Positions 1 to 9,100 are shown, numbered from the stretch's first letter. The stretch: DNA of 64,000 bases from Armatimonadota bacterium (GCA_018268255.1 JAFDWX010000005.1:248001-312000), one strand, 5' to 3'. Translations and numbers: made by a program. Notes: a model not told the origin generated them from the sequence alone.

Positions 1-2
1 GC

Positions 3-854
3 TTACTCTGCAGAAACGTCAGCGCCGACGGCGAGCGAGATGACCTTGGTCGGTTTGGAGCCTTTGGCGGTCTCCTCGACATACTGCTTAACCGTTTTGC
101 TCGGATCTTTTGCGAACGGCTGCTCCATCAGAACCTGAGTCTGCATGAATTCTTTGTTCACGCGGCCTTTGGCGATGTTCTCCAAGACGTTCTGGGGTTT
201 GCCGGATTGTTCGGCCTGAGTTCGCTGCATGGCGATCTCGTATTCCTTGTCCAAAATCTCCTTGGGCACGGCTTCCACATCCACGTATTGGGCTCCCAGA
301 GCCACGGTCTGCATGGCCAGGTTGTTCCCCGCTTCGCTCACGTTATCGCCTTCACCAGACATCAGGACTGCAGCGGCTTTTTTGCCGTTGTGGTGGTTGT
401 AGATGCCAACAACTCCATCCGATTTGATCTGGATGGCTTTCACCAGCTTGATGTTCTCGCGGATGACCGCCACCGCCTCTTCGAGCAGTGTGGCCACAGG
501 CTTTCCGTTAACGACAACGGCATTGGGGTCGGAACCCGGATCGGTGGTCACAAACGCGTTGACCAGCGTATCGGCCAGTTCCTTGAATTTCTCGTTGTTG
601 GCGACGAAGTCGGTCTCGCACTCCAGCACGATTCCAGCGGCCGTCTTTTTATCGGGGCTCAGAGCAAACTTGGCAATTCCTTCGCCCGTGGCTCTTCCGG
701 CTCGCTTTCCAGCAGCCGCCTTTCCTTTTTCGCGCAGAATCGCTTTTGCGCGCTCAAAGTCGCCGCCAGCTTCTTCCAAAGCGGCTTTACACTCGCCCAT
801 CGGGGCGTCGGTATCATCTCGAAGTCGTTTTACGTCCTGTGCACTTACGGCCAT
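3..854 (-). CDS. tsf: Elongation factor Ts
   Basis: Guanine-nucleotide exchange factor that recycles EF-Tu in the cytoplasm. The 283-aa product begins at the ATG at 854 and shows the family N-terminal UBA-like helix bundle (LRDDTDAPMGECKAAL), the core motif CETDFVA and two dimerisation subdomains, at about the usual family length. The frame stays open upstream for another 176 codons through the folB region, so the end of folB and the start of tsf are not separated by a stop. I chose 854 because homology starts there. A TACAAT hexamer at 865-870 lies 10 nt upstream and could be its own -10 box. It is divergent from rpsB, whereas most bacteria have rpsB-tsf in one operon. Confidence 0.97.
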   Translation of the reverse strand: MAVSAQDVKRLRDDTDAPMGECKAALEEAGGDFERAKAILREKGKAAAGKRAGRATGEGIAKFALSPDKKTAAGIVLECETDFVANNEKFKELADTLVNAFVTTDPGSDPNAVVVNGKPVATLLEEAVAVIRENIKLVKAIQIKSDGVVGIYNHHNGKKAAAVLMSGEGDNVSEAGNNLAMQTVALGAQYVDVEAVPKEILDKEYEIAMQRTQAEQSGKPQNVLENIAKGRVNKEFMQTQVLMEQPFAKDPSKTVKQYVEETAKGSKPTKVISLAVGADVSAE

Positions 855-1382
855 AATAGGCTCTATTGTACCCGGTGGGTCCCTCCGAATCGGTAGGTTT
901 GTCTCCCCAAGTGTCTCGTGGGAACCGGCCACAAAGCCCTCATCAACGAGTCGCCGATCCGGGCGGAGCTCCGACTTAGGGTCGGAGCGAGGGCGCGGCA
1001 TCGGGCGGGCGGCGACTCGTTGTTCGTCACCACGCCTCACCAACCTCTCCACTCCAACCCCCCTTACTTGCGCCATCAACTGAGGTACGACTTTCAACGC
1101 TTTGATCCGCACCCAAAATGCGGCCGGAAACTGCTCCAACAGGCGAATCCCCAAATCCCAGGTAGCTCGTTCGAGCGTGGCGTATTCGGCAGTTGACAGG
1201 AACTGGTTTGCGCTTAGGGCAGCCAGGGCATAATCCACTGTCCCATCCAGAGTCTCGTCCAAACCAGCTTCGTCTGCAACCTCAAACTCCAGATCCACCG
1301 AAAGCAGATATCCATCCACACGTTCAAAAGACTCGATTCCGATCTTGCTCTGAACTTGAAGATTCTCGACCAATACTCTCAT
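3..1382 (-). CDS. folB: Dihydroneopterin aldolase (FolB) domain reading in frame into EF-Ts
   Basis: Residues 1-119 from the ATG at 1382 resemble FolB of folate biosynthesis, which converts dihydroneopterin to 6-hydroxymethyldihydropterin. The pattern fits: G-I-x-x-F-E-R near residue 17, an internal TVDYA, LLEQFP, and a Lys in the strand where FolB has Lys-Pro (here K-V-V-P). FolB is usually about 120 aa. No stop codon follows: the frame continues through a palindromic repeat (946-1020) and about 50 non-conserved residues into tsf. The product is therefore either a FolB-EF-Ts fusion of about 459 aa or a read-through with an internal EF-Ts start. A further in-frame start lies at 1415. FolB assignment moderate; absence of a stop is directly seen. 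Confidence 0.7.
   Translation of the reverse strand: MRVLVENLQVQSKIGIESFERVDGYLLSVDLEFEVADEAGLDETLDGTVDYALAALSANQFLSTAEYATLERATWDLGIRLLEQFPAAFWVRIKALKVVPQLMAQVRGVGVERLVRRGDEQRVAARPMPRPRSDPKSELRPDRRLVDEGFVAGSHETLGETNLPIRRDPPGTIEPIMAVSAQDVKRLRDDTDAPMGECKAALEEAGGDFERAKAILREKGKAAAGKRAGRATGEGIAKFALSPDKKTAAGIVLECETDFVANNEKFKELADTLVNAFVTTDPGSDPNAVVVNGKPVATLLEEAVAVIRENIKLVKAIQIKSDGVVGIYNHHNGKKAAAVLMSGEGDNVSEAGNNLAMQTVALGAQYVDVEAVPKEILDKEYEIAMQRTQAEQSGKPQNVLENIAKGRVNKEFMQTQVLMEQPFAKDPSKTVKQYVEETAKGSKPTKVISLAVGADVSAE
946..1020 (+). repeat. Dispersed palindromic repeat, copy A (within folB-tsf frame)
   Basis: A 75-bp element with perfect terminal inverted repeats (ACGAGTCGCC at 946-955, GGCGACTCGT at 1011-1020; pairing extends to 944/1022). 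An inner hairpin pairs 968-975 with 981-988. The core GAGGGCGCGGC is shared with copies at 36797, 43947 and 53289. It is read on the minus strand without stops as 25 codons directly after the FolB domain. Confidence 0.8.
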
Positions 1383-1497
1383 CTCTGGTACACTCTTTTG
1401 GATTCCACACGGCACGTTGCCGCGCTAGGTCTCTTGCCCAAAAGCAAGAGTGACGCGGGCACCATCAACGGAGCCGGAGGCACAACCTAGAAAACAT
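1383..1497 (+). promoter_or_regulatory. Divergent folB/rpsB intergenic region with leader hairpin
   Basis: A TACACT hexamer at 1389-1394 could be the rpsB -10 box, overlapping the folB start region. The leader holds a 7-bp hairpin (CTCTTGC 1431-1437, GCAAGAG 1444-1450). The ATG at 1498 has no well-spaced Shine-Dalgarno; GGAGCCGGAGG lies more than 15 nt upstream. Autoregulation of rpsB by S2 is possible but not shown. Confidence 0.35.
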
Positions 1498-2316
1498 ATG
1501 GCACAACTCAGTATGAAAGAGTTGCTCGAAGCTGGCGTACACTTCGGGCACCAAACACGGCGCTGGAACCCCAAAATGAAGCGCTACATCTACGGCGCGC
1601 GCAACGGGATTTACATCCTCGACCTGCACCAGACCATCAAGCTTTTTGAAGACGCACTCGAGTACGTCAAAAAGATCGTCGAAAATGGCGGCAACGTTCT
1701 CTTCGTTGGCACCAAAAAGCAGGCTCAATCCGCTATCCGAGAATCTGCACAGCGATGCGGAATGTACTGGGTTAGCGAGCGCTGGCTCGGCGGCATGCTC
1801 ACCAACTGGAAAACCATCCAGGGTCGTATCAACCGATTGAAGGATCTCGACCGAATGATCGCCGACGGCTATATGGAGCGACTGCCCAAGAAAGAGCAGC
1901 TGAAGCGCATGGAAGAGCGCGAGAAGCTTAATCGCTACCTGGAAGGCGTCCGGTCCATGCCGAGCTTGCCCAAGTGTATGTTTGTGGTCGACCTCAACAA
2001 TGAAGATATCGCGGTCAAGGAAGCTCGTCTTCTGGGCATCCCCGTGGTGGCCATTGTTGACACCAATTGCGACCCGGATATGGCTGACGTGGTCATTCCT
2101 GGTAATGATGACGCCATTCGCGCCATCCGCCTAGTGACTCAAAAGTTCAGCGATGTGATCCTGGAAGCTCGCCCGCTCAGCGAAGCCATTACCGAAGGCA
2201 TCATCAGCGAAGGCACCGACGGAACCGAAGATATGGGAGACGAACCCATGCCGATCGACGAAGAACTGCTTCGCGCCTTCGGCAGCGAAGAGTTTGAGGA
2301 AGAACCCAAAGTCTGA
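1498..2316 (+). CDS. rpsB: 30S ribosomal protein S2
   Basis: Small-subunit ribosomal protein S2, 272 aa. The sequence is strongly conserved: [22 protein letters not shown] at the N-terminus, [14 protein letters not shown]-like segment, [23 protein letters not shown] and the C-terminal core [14 protein letters not shown]. The acidic C-terminal tail (about 30 residues, rich in Glu/Asp) is longer than in E. coli. The start at 1498 is chosen because S2 homology begins there; the frame stays open to 1450. It is transcribed alone, away from tsf, and ends in a strong terminator. Confidence 0.98.
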   Translation: MAQLSMKELLEAGVHFGHQTRRWNPKMKRYIYGARNGIYILDLHQTIKLFEDALEYVKKIVENGGNVLFVGTKKQAQSAIRESAQRCGMYWVSERWLGGMLTNWKTIQGRINRLKDLDRMIADGYMERLPKKEQLKRMEEREKLNRYLEGVRSMPSLPKCMFVVDLNNEDIAVKEARLLGIPVVAIVDTNCDPDMADVVIPGNDDAIRAIRLVTQKFSDVILEARPLSEAITEGIISEGTDGTEDMGDEPMPIDEELLRAFGSEEFEEEPKV

Positions 2317-2332
2317 TCAATTCACTCGCGAA

Positions 2333-2364
2333 GGGAGGCAAGTTGAACTTGCCTCCCTTTTTTT
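2333..2364 (+). terminator. Rho-independent terminator of rpsB
   Basis: An 11-bp perfect stem (GGGAGGCAAGT at 2333-2343, ACTTGCCTCCC at 2347-2357), 3-nt loop, then seven T at 2358-2364, 16 nt after the rpsB stop. Confidence 0.92.
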
Positions 2365-2441
2365 GTTGATTACTTCGCCGAAGCTCAAAACTCGGGTGGA
2401 AATGCCGGCTGGAACCATAAAAACGAAGCCTGAAACTTCGA

Positions 2442-2447
2442 TACAAT
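2442..2447 (+). promoter_or_regulatory. -10 box TACAAT placed for a leaderless start
   Basis: TACAAT ends 6 nt before the ATG at 2454, so transcription would begin at or within a base or two of the start codon. No Shine-Dalgarno is visible. Inferred leaderless mRNA. Confidence 0.5.
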
Positions 2448-2453
2448 AAGGCA

Positions 2454-3617
2454 ATGCACCCATCGGATATGTCCGTCGAGATGATCTTGTCTCACCTCGG
2501 CGAAGAGGAGCACCTCAAGGGCGCGGTGGTCCCTCCGATTTTCCAAACCAGCCTTTTTGTTCGCGAGTCGTGTCGAAGCGTAGGACCGCTCACGTGCGAT
2601 GATCCCGACATCACCGGCTACGGTTATAGCCGCGTCGCCAACCCAACCCTGCGGCTCGCCGAAAAGAAGCTGGCGGCACTGGAGCATTGCGACGAGTGCA
2701 AACTCTTCGGGAGCGGTATGGGGGCTATCTCCGCGGGCATTCTCTCCGCGGTCGAGTCGGGTTCCCACGTGGTTTGCGTGGACACCGTTTATGGCCCAAC
2801 CAAACGCTTCGTGATAGAGTATCTGGCCCGTTTTGGCGTGACCCACACCATCGTGGATTCTTCGTGTACGGATTCCATTCTGGATGCATGCAAGCCAGAA
2901 ACAACGCTGATTGTGGTGGAGAGCCCCAGCAGCATCGTCTTCCAATTCCACGATCTTCGACGCATCGGCGCGTTTTGTCGTGAGCGTGGAATCACAACGC
3001 TGATCGACAACACCTATGCCGCTGGCCTGCTCCAGCAGCCGGCCGACTATGGGATCGATCTCATCGCGCACAGCGGAAGCAAGTATTTCGGGGGACACAG
3101 CGACATCATCGCAGGCGTTCTTTGCGGATCTCGCGACCGGATCAAGAAGTTGGAGCGCCAAGAGTATGAACTTGTGGGCGGCGCAATGGCACCATTTCCC
3201 GCTTGGCTCTTGCTAAGAGGGCTCCGGACGCTCAAAGTGCGGATGCGCGCACATGAGGAAACTGCCAATGCAGTAGCACCGTGGCTTGCCGCACAACCTT
3301 GGGTGGACCAAGTTCTCCATATCAGCCTCCCCGATTTTCCACAGCGCGACCTGTTCAAGGCCCAAATGTCGGGAAGCGGCGGACTCTTCAGCTTCATTCC
3401 GAAAACCCAAGACCCCGACGTCATTTGCCGGTTCGTCGATGCCTTGAACGTCTTTCAACGCGGCGTAAGCTGGGGCGGGTTCGAGAGCCTCGCTGTGACG
3501 CTCCCGATGGAAGTCATGGCATGGGGCGGGTCGAAGTGGGTAGTGCGCCTCTTCTGCGGACTGGAATCTGCGGGTGACCTCATCGCTGATCTCAACCAGG
3601 CATCATCCGCGTTTTGA
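2454..3617 (+). CDS. Trans-sulfuration family PLP-dependent enzyme
   Basis: A 387-aa fold-type I PLP enzyme of the Cys/Met metabolism family (cystathionine gamma-synthase, cystathionine beta-lyase, methionine gamma-lyase). Visible features are GYGYSRVANPT near residue 55, FGSGMGAISAGIL for phosphate binding, VESPSSIV, the cofactor Asp in LIDNTYA, and the Schiff-base Lys in HSGSKYFGGHSD. Substrate specificity cannot be decided from sequence alone. The ATG at 2454 is 6 nt after TACAAT; an alternative in-frame ATG is at 2469. It stands alone between the rpsB terminator and the signalling operon. Confidence 0.9.
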   Translation: MHPSDMSVEMILSHLGEEEHLKGAVVPPIFQTSLFVRESCRSVGPLTCDDPDITGYGYSRVANPTLRLAEKKLAALEHCDECKLFGSGMGAISAGILSAVESGSHVVCVDTVYGPTKRFVIEYLARFGVTHTIVDSSCTDSILDACKPETTLIVVESPSSIVFQFHDLRRIGAFCRERGITTLIDNTYAAGLLQQPADYGIDLIAHSGSKYFGGHSDIIAGVLCGSRDRIKKLERQEYELVGGAMAPFPAWLLLRGLRTLKVRMRAHEETANAVAPWLAAQPWVDQVLHISLPDFPQRDLFKAQMSGSGGLFSFIPKTQDPDVICRFVDALNVFQRGVSWGGFESLAVTLPMEVMAWGGSKWVVRLFCGLESAGDLIADLNQASSAF

Positions 3618-3720
3618 ACCTGAGAATGCCGTACTTGTAATGCACTCTCTCGTCTCGTAATCTATTTTTCCTTGTCATTGCTTCCAATACAACGCTTAGA
3701 GGCACGGATCGGCTACTGGG

Positions 3721-4869
3721 GTGGGCCAGGGCCGAATGGCAGATTCCGCACCTCTCGAGGCGTGGGCAATGATTTGCAAGAACGGCGGCACGAAAAAACA
3801 AAGCGTTAGCGAAGCGGTTGAGGACCTCTTTTCACAAATCCATCAGGTTGACGAGAGGTGTCTGCTGGTTTTTGCGTCGCCAGACTTTGACCTACCCGAT
3901 TTGGCCCGAGAACTAACTGCCCGGTTCAAAGTTCCGGTTGTCGGATGCACCACCTCCGGAGAAATATCTCCTTTAGGGCTTACCCAAAACTCAATATCAG
4001 CCGTGTCCTTGGCGGGACAATTCGAGTTTGATATCCGAAGCTTCGATCTTAACGATACTAGCTCATGGCAAGAGCAGTGTGATGAAGTAGAAACCTTAAC
4101 AAGGAAACACTCCGCTTACAAGAATGCTTTTGGAATACTCTTGACTGATGGTCTTGCAAAAAAGGAGGAGCACCTCGCGTCCTTTCTTTACGAACACATT
4201 GTCAACTTACCGGTCGTTGGAGGTTCGGCTGGCGATAATTTCCGATATCAGTGCACACAAGTGCTCATAGACGGACAATTTCGATCCTCGACTGCAGTAC
4301 TTCTCACCGTATGGACGGATTCACAAATCTCGGTCATCAAATTTGACCACTTCTATCCATCGGGTGATCTTATGGTTGTGACTGGCGCCGATCCAGCTGA
4401 ACGCATCCTATACGAGTTAAATGGAGCACCAGCCGGGCGCGAATATGCGCGATGCCTCGGAATACAAATTGAAGAGCTCAGAAGCGACATATGGTCTCAA
4501 AGCCCTCTAGTTCTTAACGTGTCCGGAAGTAACTATGTCCGATCCATTTACAAAGTAAACTCCGATCTTAGCCTCTCTCTATTTTGCAGTATTGAAGAAG
4601 GGTACCTTCTATCCATTGGTAAGAAGCTACCCACTTTACACACCGTTGAAGAGAACCTTGCAGCTGCGGCTTCAGAAGTCGGAAATATCCAATCTCTGAT
4701 AACATTCGATTGCGCACTCAGGAAGCTAGAGTATCTAGCAAACAACGAGCTGGAAGACATGAACCGAATCCTGACCCATTACAACGCAACTGGCTTTAGC
4801 AGTTATGGAGAGCAGTACAACGCTCTTCACGTGAATCAAACGTTTACGGGTATTGCTATCGGAGAGTGA
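3721..4869 (+). CDS. FIST-domain sensory protein
   Basis: A 382-aa cytosolic protein with FIST N and FIST C domains. It carries the motif VPVVGCTTSGEISPLG (about residues 72-87), VVGGSAGD (about 165) and a C-terminal FIST_C region ending in TFTGIAIGE. FIST domains are predicted small-ligand (possibly amino-acid) sensors in signal-transduction proteins. No TM segment or signal peptide is seen. The GTG at 3721 and ATG at 3736 are both possible starts. It is first in a tight operon with a kinase and two receiver proteins, and is clearly more AT-rich than flanking genes, suggesting transfer. Confidence 0.88.
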   Translation: MGQGRMADSAPLEAWAMICKNGGTKKQSVSEAVEDLFSQIHQVDERCLLVFASPDFDLPDLARELTARFKVPVVGCTTSGEISPLGLTQNSISAVSLAGQFEFDIRSFDLNDTSSWQEQCDEVETLTRKHSAYKNAFGILLTDGLAKKEEHLASFLYEHIVNLPVVGGSAGDNFRYQCTQVLIDGQFRSSTAVLLTVWTDSQISVIKFDHFYPSGDLMVVTGADPAERILYELNGAPAGREYARCLGIQIEELRSDIWSQSPLVLNVSGSNYVRSIYKVNSDLSLSLFCSIEEGYLLSIGKKLPTLHTVEENLAAAASEVGNIQSLITFDCALRKLEYLANNELEDMNRILTHYNATGFSSYGEQYNALHVNQTFTGIAIGE

Positions 4870-4870
4870 A

Positions 4871-5959
4871 ATGCCAAAGCGTCAAAAAGAACCTGAGCCA
4901 AACAGCTTTACACACGGTCAAAACAGAGACCGGATAGTGCAGCTCGAAAAGACCATAGAAATTCTGAAGGCTAGAGTGAAGACCTATCAGGAATCTCCTA
5001 AGTCCGGAACCAACTTTTTGGACAGGTACACATCACTGCAAGAGGTCGTAGACAGCAAAACACGTGAACTTGAAATTCAGAAGCAAAAGCTTAGTGAAGC
5101 AATTGAACAACTCCGTCGGTCCCAGGCGGACATTCTCCAAATGCAAAAGCTGGAGTCCATCGGACTCTTAGCCACGGGCATCGCTCATGAAATCAACACT
5201 CCCATCCAGTTCGTAAGCGATAGTGTTCACTTTGTTTCGGATTCTACAAGAGGCCTGCTGAAGATCGTTCACGAGCTACGCGACGCGAATCTAGCCTGTC
5301 AGTCTAGGGAACCGTTGGCTGACACCATTTTCGAGGACTTTGACCTTGACTACGTAACTGAAATGCTTCCTGTTGCACTGGACCGTGCACTGGAGGGGCT
5401 CGATCGAGTTGCAGAACTAGTTAGGTCACTCAAAACATACGCACATCCTGATACCAAAGAGATGTCAACCATCGACCTAAACCATGCAATCGCTTCAACA
5501 CTGACCATAGCTCGAAACGAATACAAATATGATGCTGAACTAATTGTTGAATATGGAGAACTACCCCCAGTGACGTGCTTTGTTGGGGAGGTCAATCAGG
5601 GCATTCTCAATATCGTCGTCAACGCAGCGCATGCGATTCAGGAAGTGAGAGATTCCCATTCACCTTTAGGCATCATAACAGTTCGCACTTATCGTTCAAA
5701 GGATAATGCAATTATCGAAATTAGCGATAGTGGCTGTGGAATCCCTCAGGAAATCATAGGAAAGATCTTTGATCCCTTCTTCACAACCAAGGAGGTCGGC
5801 AGGGGAACGGGACAGGGCCTAACCCAGGTGCATTCGATCTTCGTCAGGAAGCTTGGTGGTTCGGTACAAGTTGCGAGCGTAGTCGGCCAGGGCACCACGT
5901 TTCGAATTTCAATTCCTATTGAGGGTGCCTCAGGGGAACATTCGGAGATTGCCGCATGA
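4871..5959 (+). CDS. Cytosolic sensor histidine kinase
   Basis: A 362-aa histidine kinase from the ATG at 4871, with GGAG well spaced upstream. Layout: N-terminal coiled coil (about 15-95), H-box with His near residue 106 ([13 protein letters not shown]), N-box ([10 protein letters not shown]), G1 (DSGCGIP), F-box (FDPFFTTK) and G2 ([12 protein letters not shown]). There is no TM segment or sensory domain, so the upstream FIST protein (stop-to-start gap 1 nt) is a plausible input. Its stop overlaps the next gene's ATG (ATGA). AT-rich like the FIST gene. Confidence 0.94.
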   Translation: MPKRQKEPEPNSFTHGQNRDRIVQLEKTIEILKARVKTYQESPKSGTNFLDRYTSLQEVVDSKTRELEIQKQKLSEAIEQLRRSQADILQMQKLESIGLLATGIAHEINTPIQFVSDSVHFVSDSTRGLLKIVHELRDANLACQSREPLADTIFEDFDLDYVTEMLPVALDRALEGLDRVAELVRSLKTYAHPDTKEMSTIDLNHAIASTLTIARNEYKYDAELIVEYGELPPVTCFVGEVNQGILNIVVNAAHAIQEVRDSHSPLGIITVRTYRSKDNAIIEISDSGCGIPQEIIGKIFDPFFTTKEVGRGTGQGLTQVHSIFVRKLGGSVQVASVVGQGTTFRISIPIEGASGEHSEIAA

Positions 5960-7071
5960 ATGTATTATTTGTTGACGATGAGCAGGCTATTCTTGATGGA
6001 TACCGGTTTCTCATGCATCAGTTTCGTCGACAGTGGACGAGTTTTTATGCATGCTCCGCGAATGACGCAATAGATATTTTAAGCCGGGAAGCGATAGACC
6101 TGGTGATCTCCGATATGCGGATGCCAGGAATTGATGGAGCTGAACTCCTGGCCATTGTTAGGGAGCGATGGCCAGGTGTTACTCGAATTGTACTTACGGG
6201 TCAGGCTGATCAAGCGGCGATGATGCGTGCAATTCCAGAAGCTCATCAATTCCTTTCAAAGCCATGTGACCATGTCACGCTAACAGAGTTCATTCAGCGT
6301 GTTGCGATACTGCGTGCCCAAACTATGTCGGATGACCTCTTACAAATTGCGGGAGCCTTACCCACTCTACCTTCTGCCCCAAAAGTCTACAACGCGATCA
6401 TGTCCGCACTCAGGAACGAGAACGCGAGTATCGTGCAGATTGCTCGCATTGTGGAAAGCGACCCCACCTTGAGTGCTCGGGTATTGCAACTTATCAATTC
6501 ATCTTACTATGGTAGTGGCAAAAGGGTGTCCTCCATTGCAGTGGCTACACAACTCCTCGGCTTGGATTTTATCCGAACACTTACACTGGCATGCCATGTT
6601 TTCCAGTCATCGACCAGTACAGAACATAAGCTATGGCTCGATTCCTTCCAAGAACACTCTCTCACAGTAGCTAGAACCATGATGGAGTTGGCACGTCAGG
6701 ACGATAAGGAAGTCTGGTTTGCTGCCGGTTTATTGCACGATATCGGCGAGAATGTTCTGCGTACTCGAATATCCAGCAACGATCATGCAGCCGAAGATAT
6801 TCTTCGTAACCACAAGGGACTTCATGCGAGAATTGGCGCGTATCTCCTAGGATCTTGGGGAATATCTATGCCAATTGTAGAAGCCACCGCATTGCATCAC
6901 ACACCGTGGCTGGCAGTTGGCGAAGCACGTAGAATCAGTAGCTTGCTTTTCGCGATTGAGGTGAGCGTAAATGAAGAATCTCTCGTAGATGTTCCCCCGG
7001 AGTTCCTTCCAGAAGTGGAGGAGTGCTTGACCAATATCCCAGCAAGTTTTCTCGCAGAAGGAGTTGCATGA
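5956..7071 (+). CDS. Response regulator with HDOD output domain
   Basis: A 371-aa protein. The N-terminal REC domain has acidic pocket VDDE, phospho-acceptor Asp53 (VISDMRMPG) and Lys102 (FLSKP). The C-terminal part (about 125-330) is an HDOD domain: [41 protein letters not shown]-like segment, [15 protein letters not shown] domains relate to HD phosphohydrolases but usually act as regulatory modules. ATGA overlap with the kinase gene indicates translational coupling and a cognate pair. AT-rich, like the two genes before it. Confidence 0.93.
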   Translation: MNVLFVDDEQAILDGYRFLMHQFRRQWTSFYACSANDAIDILSREAIDLVISDMRMPGIDGAELLAIVRERWPGVTRIVLTGQADQAAMMRAIPEAHQFLSKPCDHVTLTEFIQRVAILRAQTMSDDLLQIAGALPTLPSAPKVYNAIMSALRNENASIVQIARIVESDPTLSARVLQLINSSYYGSGKRVSSIAVATQLLGLDFIRTLTLACHVFQSSTSTEHKLWLDSFQEHSLTVARTMMELARQDDKEVWFAAGLLHDIGENVLRTRISSNDHAAEDILRNHKGLHARIGAYLLGSWGISMPIVEATALHHTPWLAVGEARRISSLLFAIEVSVNEESLVDVPPEFLPEVEECLTNIPASFLAEGVA

Positions 7072-8223
7072 ATGTCGGAAAATCCAGTGGTACTCGGTGT
7101 CGACGATGAACTGTCTGTACTAGACGGAATCAAACTCACACTACGGAATTCAGGAACGGTTATCACCTCAACAAACCCCATCGAAGCTCTGGAGCAACTT
7201 GGAATGGGTCTCGCGCCTAGCGCAATCATCTCGGATATGCGCATGCCGCAAATGTCGGGTAGCGAGTTTCTTCGCCGCTGCCGCGAAGTTTGTCCCGATG
7301 CGACTCGCATTTTGCTCACGGGGCAAGCGGACCTCTCAAGCGCAATCGAAGCCATCAATGATGGTCGAATCTTCCGGTTCCTAAGCAAACCGGTTCCGCC
7401 CGATGTGCTAAGGAATGCTGTCAGCGATGCAATCGAGCAGCATGATCTGATCACCTCACAGCGTGTCTTGCTTGAGCAGACCTTGCAAGGGAGTGTCCAA
7501 GCATTTGTCGAGGCACTAGCGGTTGCCAGCCCCATCTCATTTGGTAAGGCGCTCGCCGTAAGGAGATTGGCCGTCGAAATCGGCAAGAAGATGAACATTA
7601 AGCCGCTATGGCGGCTTGAGTTAGCTTCGCTGCTTTACTTTGTTAGTCATTTACCTCTTCGCGAGCAGGTGGTTCAGAAGATCTTCGCTGCGCAGACTCT
7701 CACTCAGCACGAACAAGAATCGCTCGTAGAAGGTCGCGAAATGCTTGATCGGATGCTCAGCAAGATTCCGCGGCTGGAAGATGTCCGCACGATCGTCAAA
7801 GGGGCGTCGCTTGGGTTCCATCAAGGGCTATCGAAAATCGACCCAAAACTCGCGGAGCAGGCTAACGTACTTAGGGCCGCTTTGGAATATGTGAGCCATC
7901 ATGCCCGGTTGGGCTCGCCCCCAGCAGCGCTTGAACTGATGCACTACGAAAATTCCGATGGGTCAGAGGAACTGATGAGTGCATTGGAATCAGCAGTCGA
8001 AGACCAGGAGCGTGCTTACGACCTGCGCTCTGTGCACGTGCGAGACTTAGCATTGGGCATGATCCTCTCGGAGGCTATTATCTTGCTCGACGGCACGTTG
8101 TTGGTAACGGCTGGTTCCGAGATCACCCAACCCCTGCTCTTACGGCTTGAGCAGTTTGAGCCCAGAACCATTCGAGAACCTATTATGGTGAGAGTTCTGA
8201 ATCCCCGAGCAAAAGCCGCTTGA
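7072..8223 (+). CDS. Response regulator with divergent HD-like C-terminal region
   Basis: A 383-aa protein. The N-terminal REC domain has VDDE, Asp55 (IISDMRMPQ), LLTGQAD and FRFLSKP, the last typical of RpfG/HD-GYP-type regulators. Residues about 135-290 are helical and resemble the HD region in arrangement, but I see neither the paired His-Asp nor a GYP motif, so phosphodiesterase activity is doubtful. A small C-terminal domain (about 300-380) follows. Its ATG immediately follows the HDOD gene's stop. Base composition returns here to the GC-rich level of the surroundings, unlike the three genes before it. Confidence 0.82.
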   Translation: MSENPVVLGVDDELSVLDGIKLTLRNSGTVITSTNPIEALEQLGMGLAPSAIISDMRMPQMSGSEFLRRCREVCPDATRILLTGQADLSSAIEAINDGRIFRFLSKPVPPDVLRNAVSDAIEQHDLITSQRVLLEQTLQGSVQAFVEALAVASPISFGKALAVRRLAVEIGKKMNIKPLWRLELASLLYFVSHLPLREQVVQKIFAAQTLTQHEQESLVEGREMLDRMLSKIPRLEDVRTIVKGASLGFHQGLSKIDPKLAEQANVLRAALEYVSHHARLGSPPAALELMHYENSDGSEELMSALESAVEDQERAYDLRSVHVRDLALGMILSEAIILLDGTLLVTAGSEITQPLLLRLEQFEPRTIREPIMVRVLNPRAKAA

Positions 8224-8278
8224 GCGGAACATCAGTTCGGTTGCAGGTATCTCAAGTATCATTCACGCACTTACGCGA

Positions 8279-8974
8279 ATGAGCGATCCTAGCCCCGACG
8301 TAACCATTTTGGTGCCTGCACTCGACGAGGAGCAGACCATTCGGGAACTAGTCGATCGACTTCTTGCCCTCCCAATTTCCAAGCAAATCATCGTGATGAA
8401 CAACGGGAGCACTGACCGAACTGGGGAAATCCTCGCTGGATTTGGCGATGCGATTGAAACAATAACCTTTCAGGACAAGACGGGAAAGGGTGCATCAATT
8501 CGGGCAGCATTGCCCAAAGTGATTGGCAAAACTGTGGTGATCCAGGATGCCGATCTGGAGTACGTTCCAGAAGAACTTCCCCGCTTGGTTCAGCCCATTC
8601 TCTCCGGTAAAGCCGATGTCGTTTATGGGACCCGATTTCTCAATGGAATGCCGGCGGAAATGGCCTTGCCCAACAAAATCGTAAATCGACTCTTGGCGTG
8701 GGCCGTAAGGATACTCTTTGGAAAGAAAATTACGGACGAAGCCACATGCTACAAAGCGTTTCGAACCGATGTTCTGGCAAAAATGCGGTTGGAATGCAAT
8801 CGATTTGAGTTCTGTCCGGAAGTTACTGCGAAGTCGATCCGAATGGGGCATGAGATCTTGGAAGTACCCATTTCATATTCACCCCGAAGCAAGTTGGCTG
8901 GCAAGAAGATCCGGTGGACGGATGCTCCAGAGGCTTTTTGGACCCTCCTGAAATACCGGTCCTGGCGGGTATAA
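8279..8974 (+). CDS. Family 2 glycosyltransferase (dolichol-phosphate-mannose synthase-like)
   Basis: A 231-aa GT-A fold transferase. It has VTILVPALDEEQTI at the N-terminus, NNGSTDRT, the metal/nucleotide-binding QDADLEY, and VYGTRFLNG with a DEATCYKAFR acceptor-side segment. This order matches polyprenyl-phosphate sugar transferases. No C-terminal TM helices are present, so it would be cytosolic or peripheral. Donor and acceptor cannot be told. It stands alone ahead of tRNA-Cys. Confidence 0.9.
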   Translation: MSDPSPDVTILVPALDEEQTIRELVDRLLALPISKQIIVMNNGSTDRTGEILAGFGDAIETITFQDKTGKGASIRAALPKVIGKTVVIQDADLEYVPEELPRLVQPILSGKADVVYGTRFLNGMPAEMALPNKIVNRLLAWAVRILFGKKITDEATCYKAFRTDVLAKMRLECNRFEFCPEVTAKSIRMGHEILEVPISYSPRSKLAGKKIRWTDAPEAFWTLLKYRSWRV

Positions 8975-8987
8975 CTTCCCTACGCAC

Positions 8988-9063
8988 GGCGTCGTACCCA
9001 AGTGGTTAAGGGAAGGGTCTGCAAAACCCTCATTCAGCGGTTCGAATCCGCTCGACGCCTCCA
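8988..9063 (+). tRNA. tRNA-Cys (GCA)
   Basis: Full cloverleaf: acceptor GGCGTCG/CGACGCC, anticodon stem AGGGT/ACCCT with loop CTGCAAA (anticodon GCA at 9021-9023), T-loop TTCGAAT. Discriminator T at 9060 and encoded CCA at 9061-9063. Confidence 0.97.
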
Positions 9064-9100
9064 CCTTTTCCCGCTCCATTCTGCCTAAGCTCAGCGTCTC

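Noticed and set aside
207-896. 229-codon open frame antisense to tsf
   Set aside because: His/Phe/Leu-rich antisense shadow of conserved EF-Ts.
2385-3161. 258-codon open frame antisense to the PLP enzyme
   Set aside because: Shadow frame: no family motifs, while the opposite strand encodes a clear trans-sulfuration enzyme.
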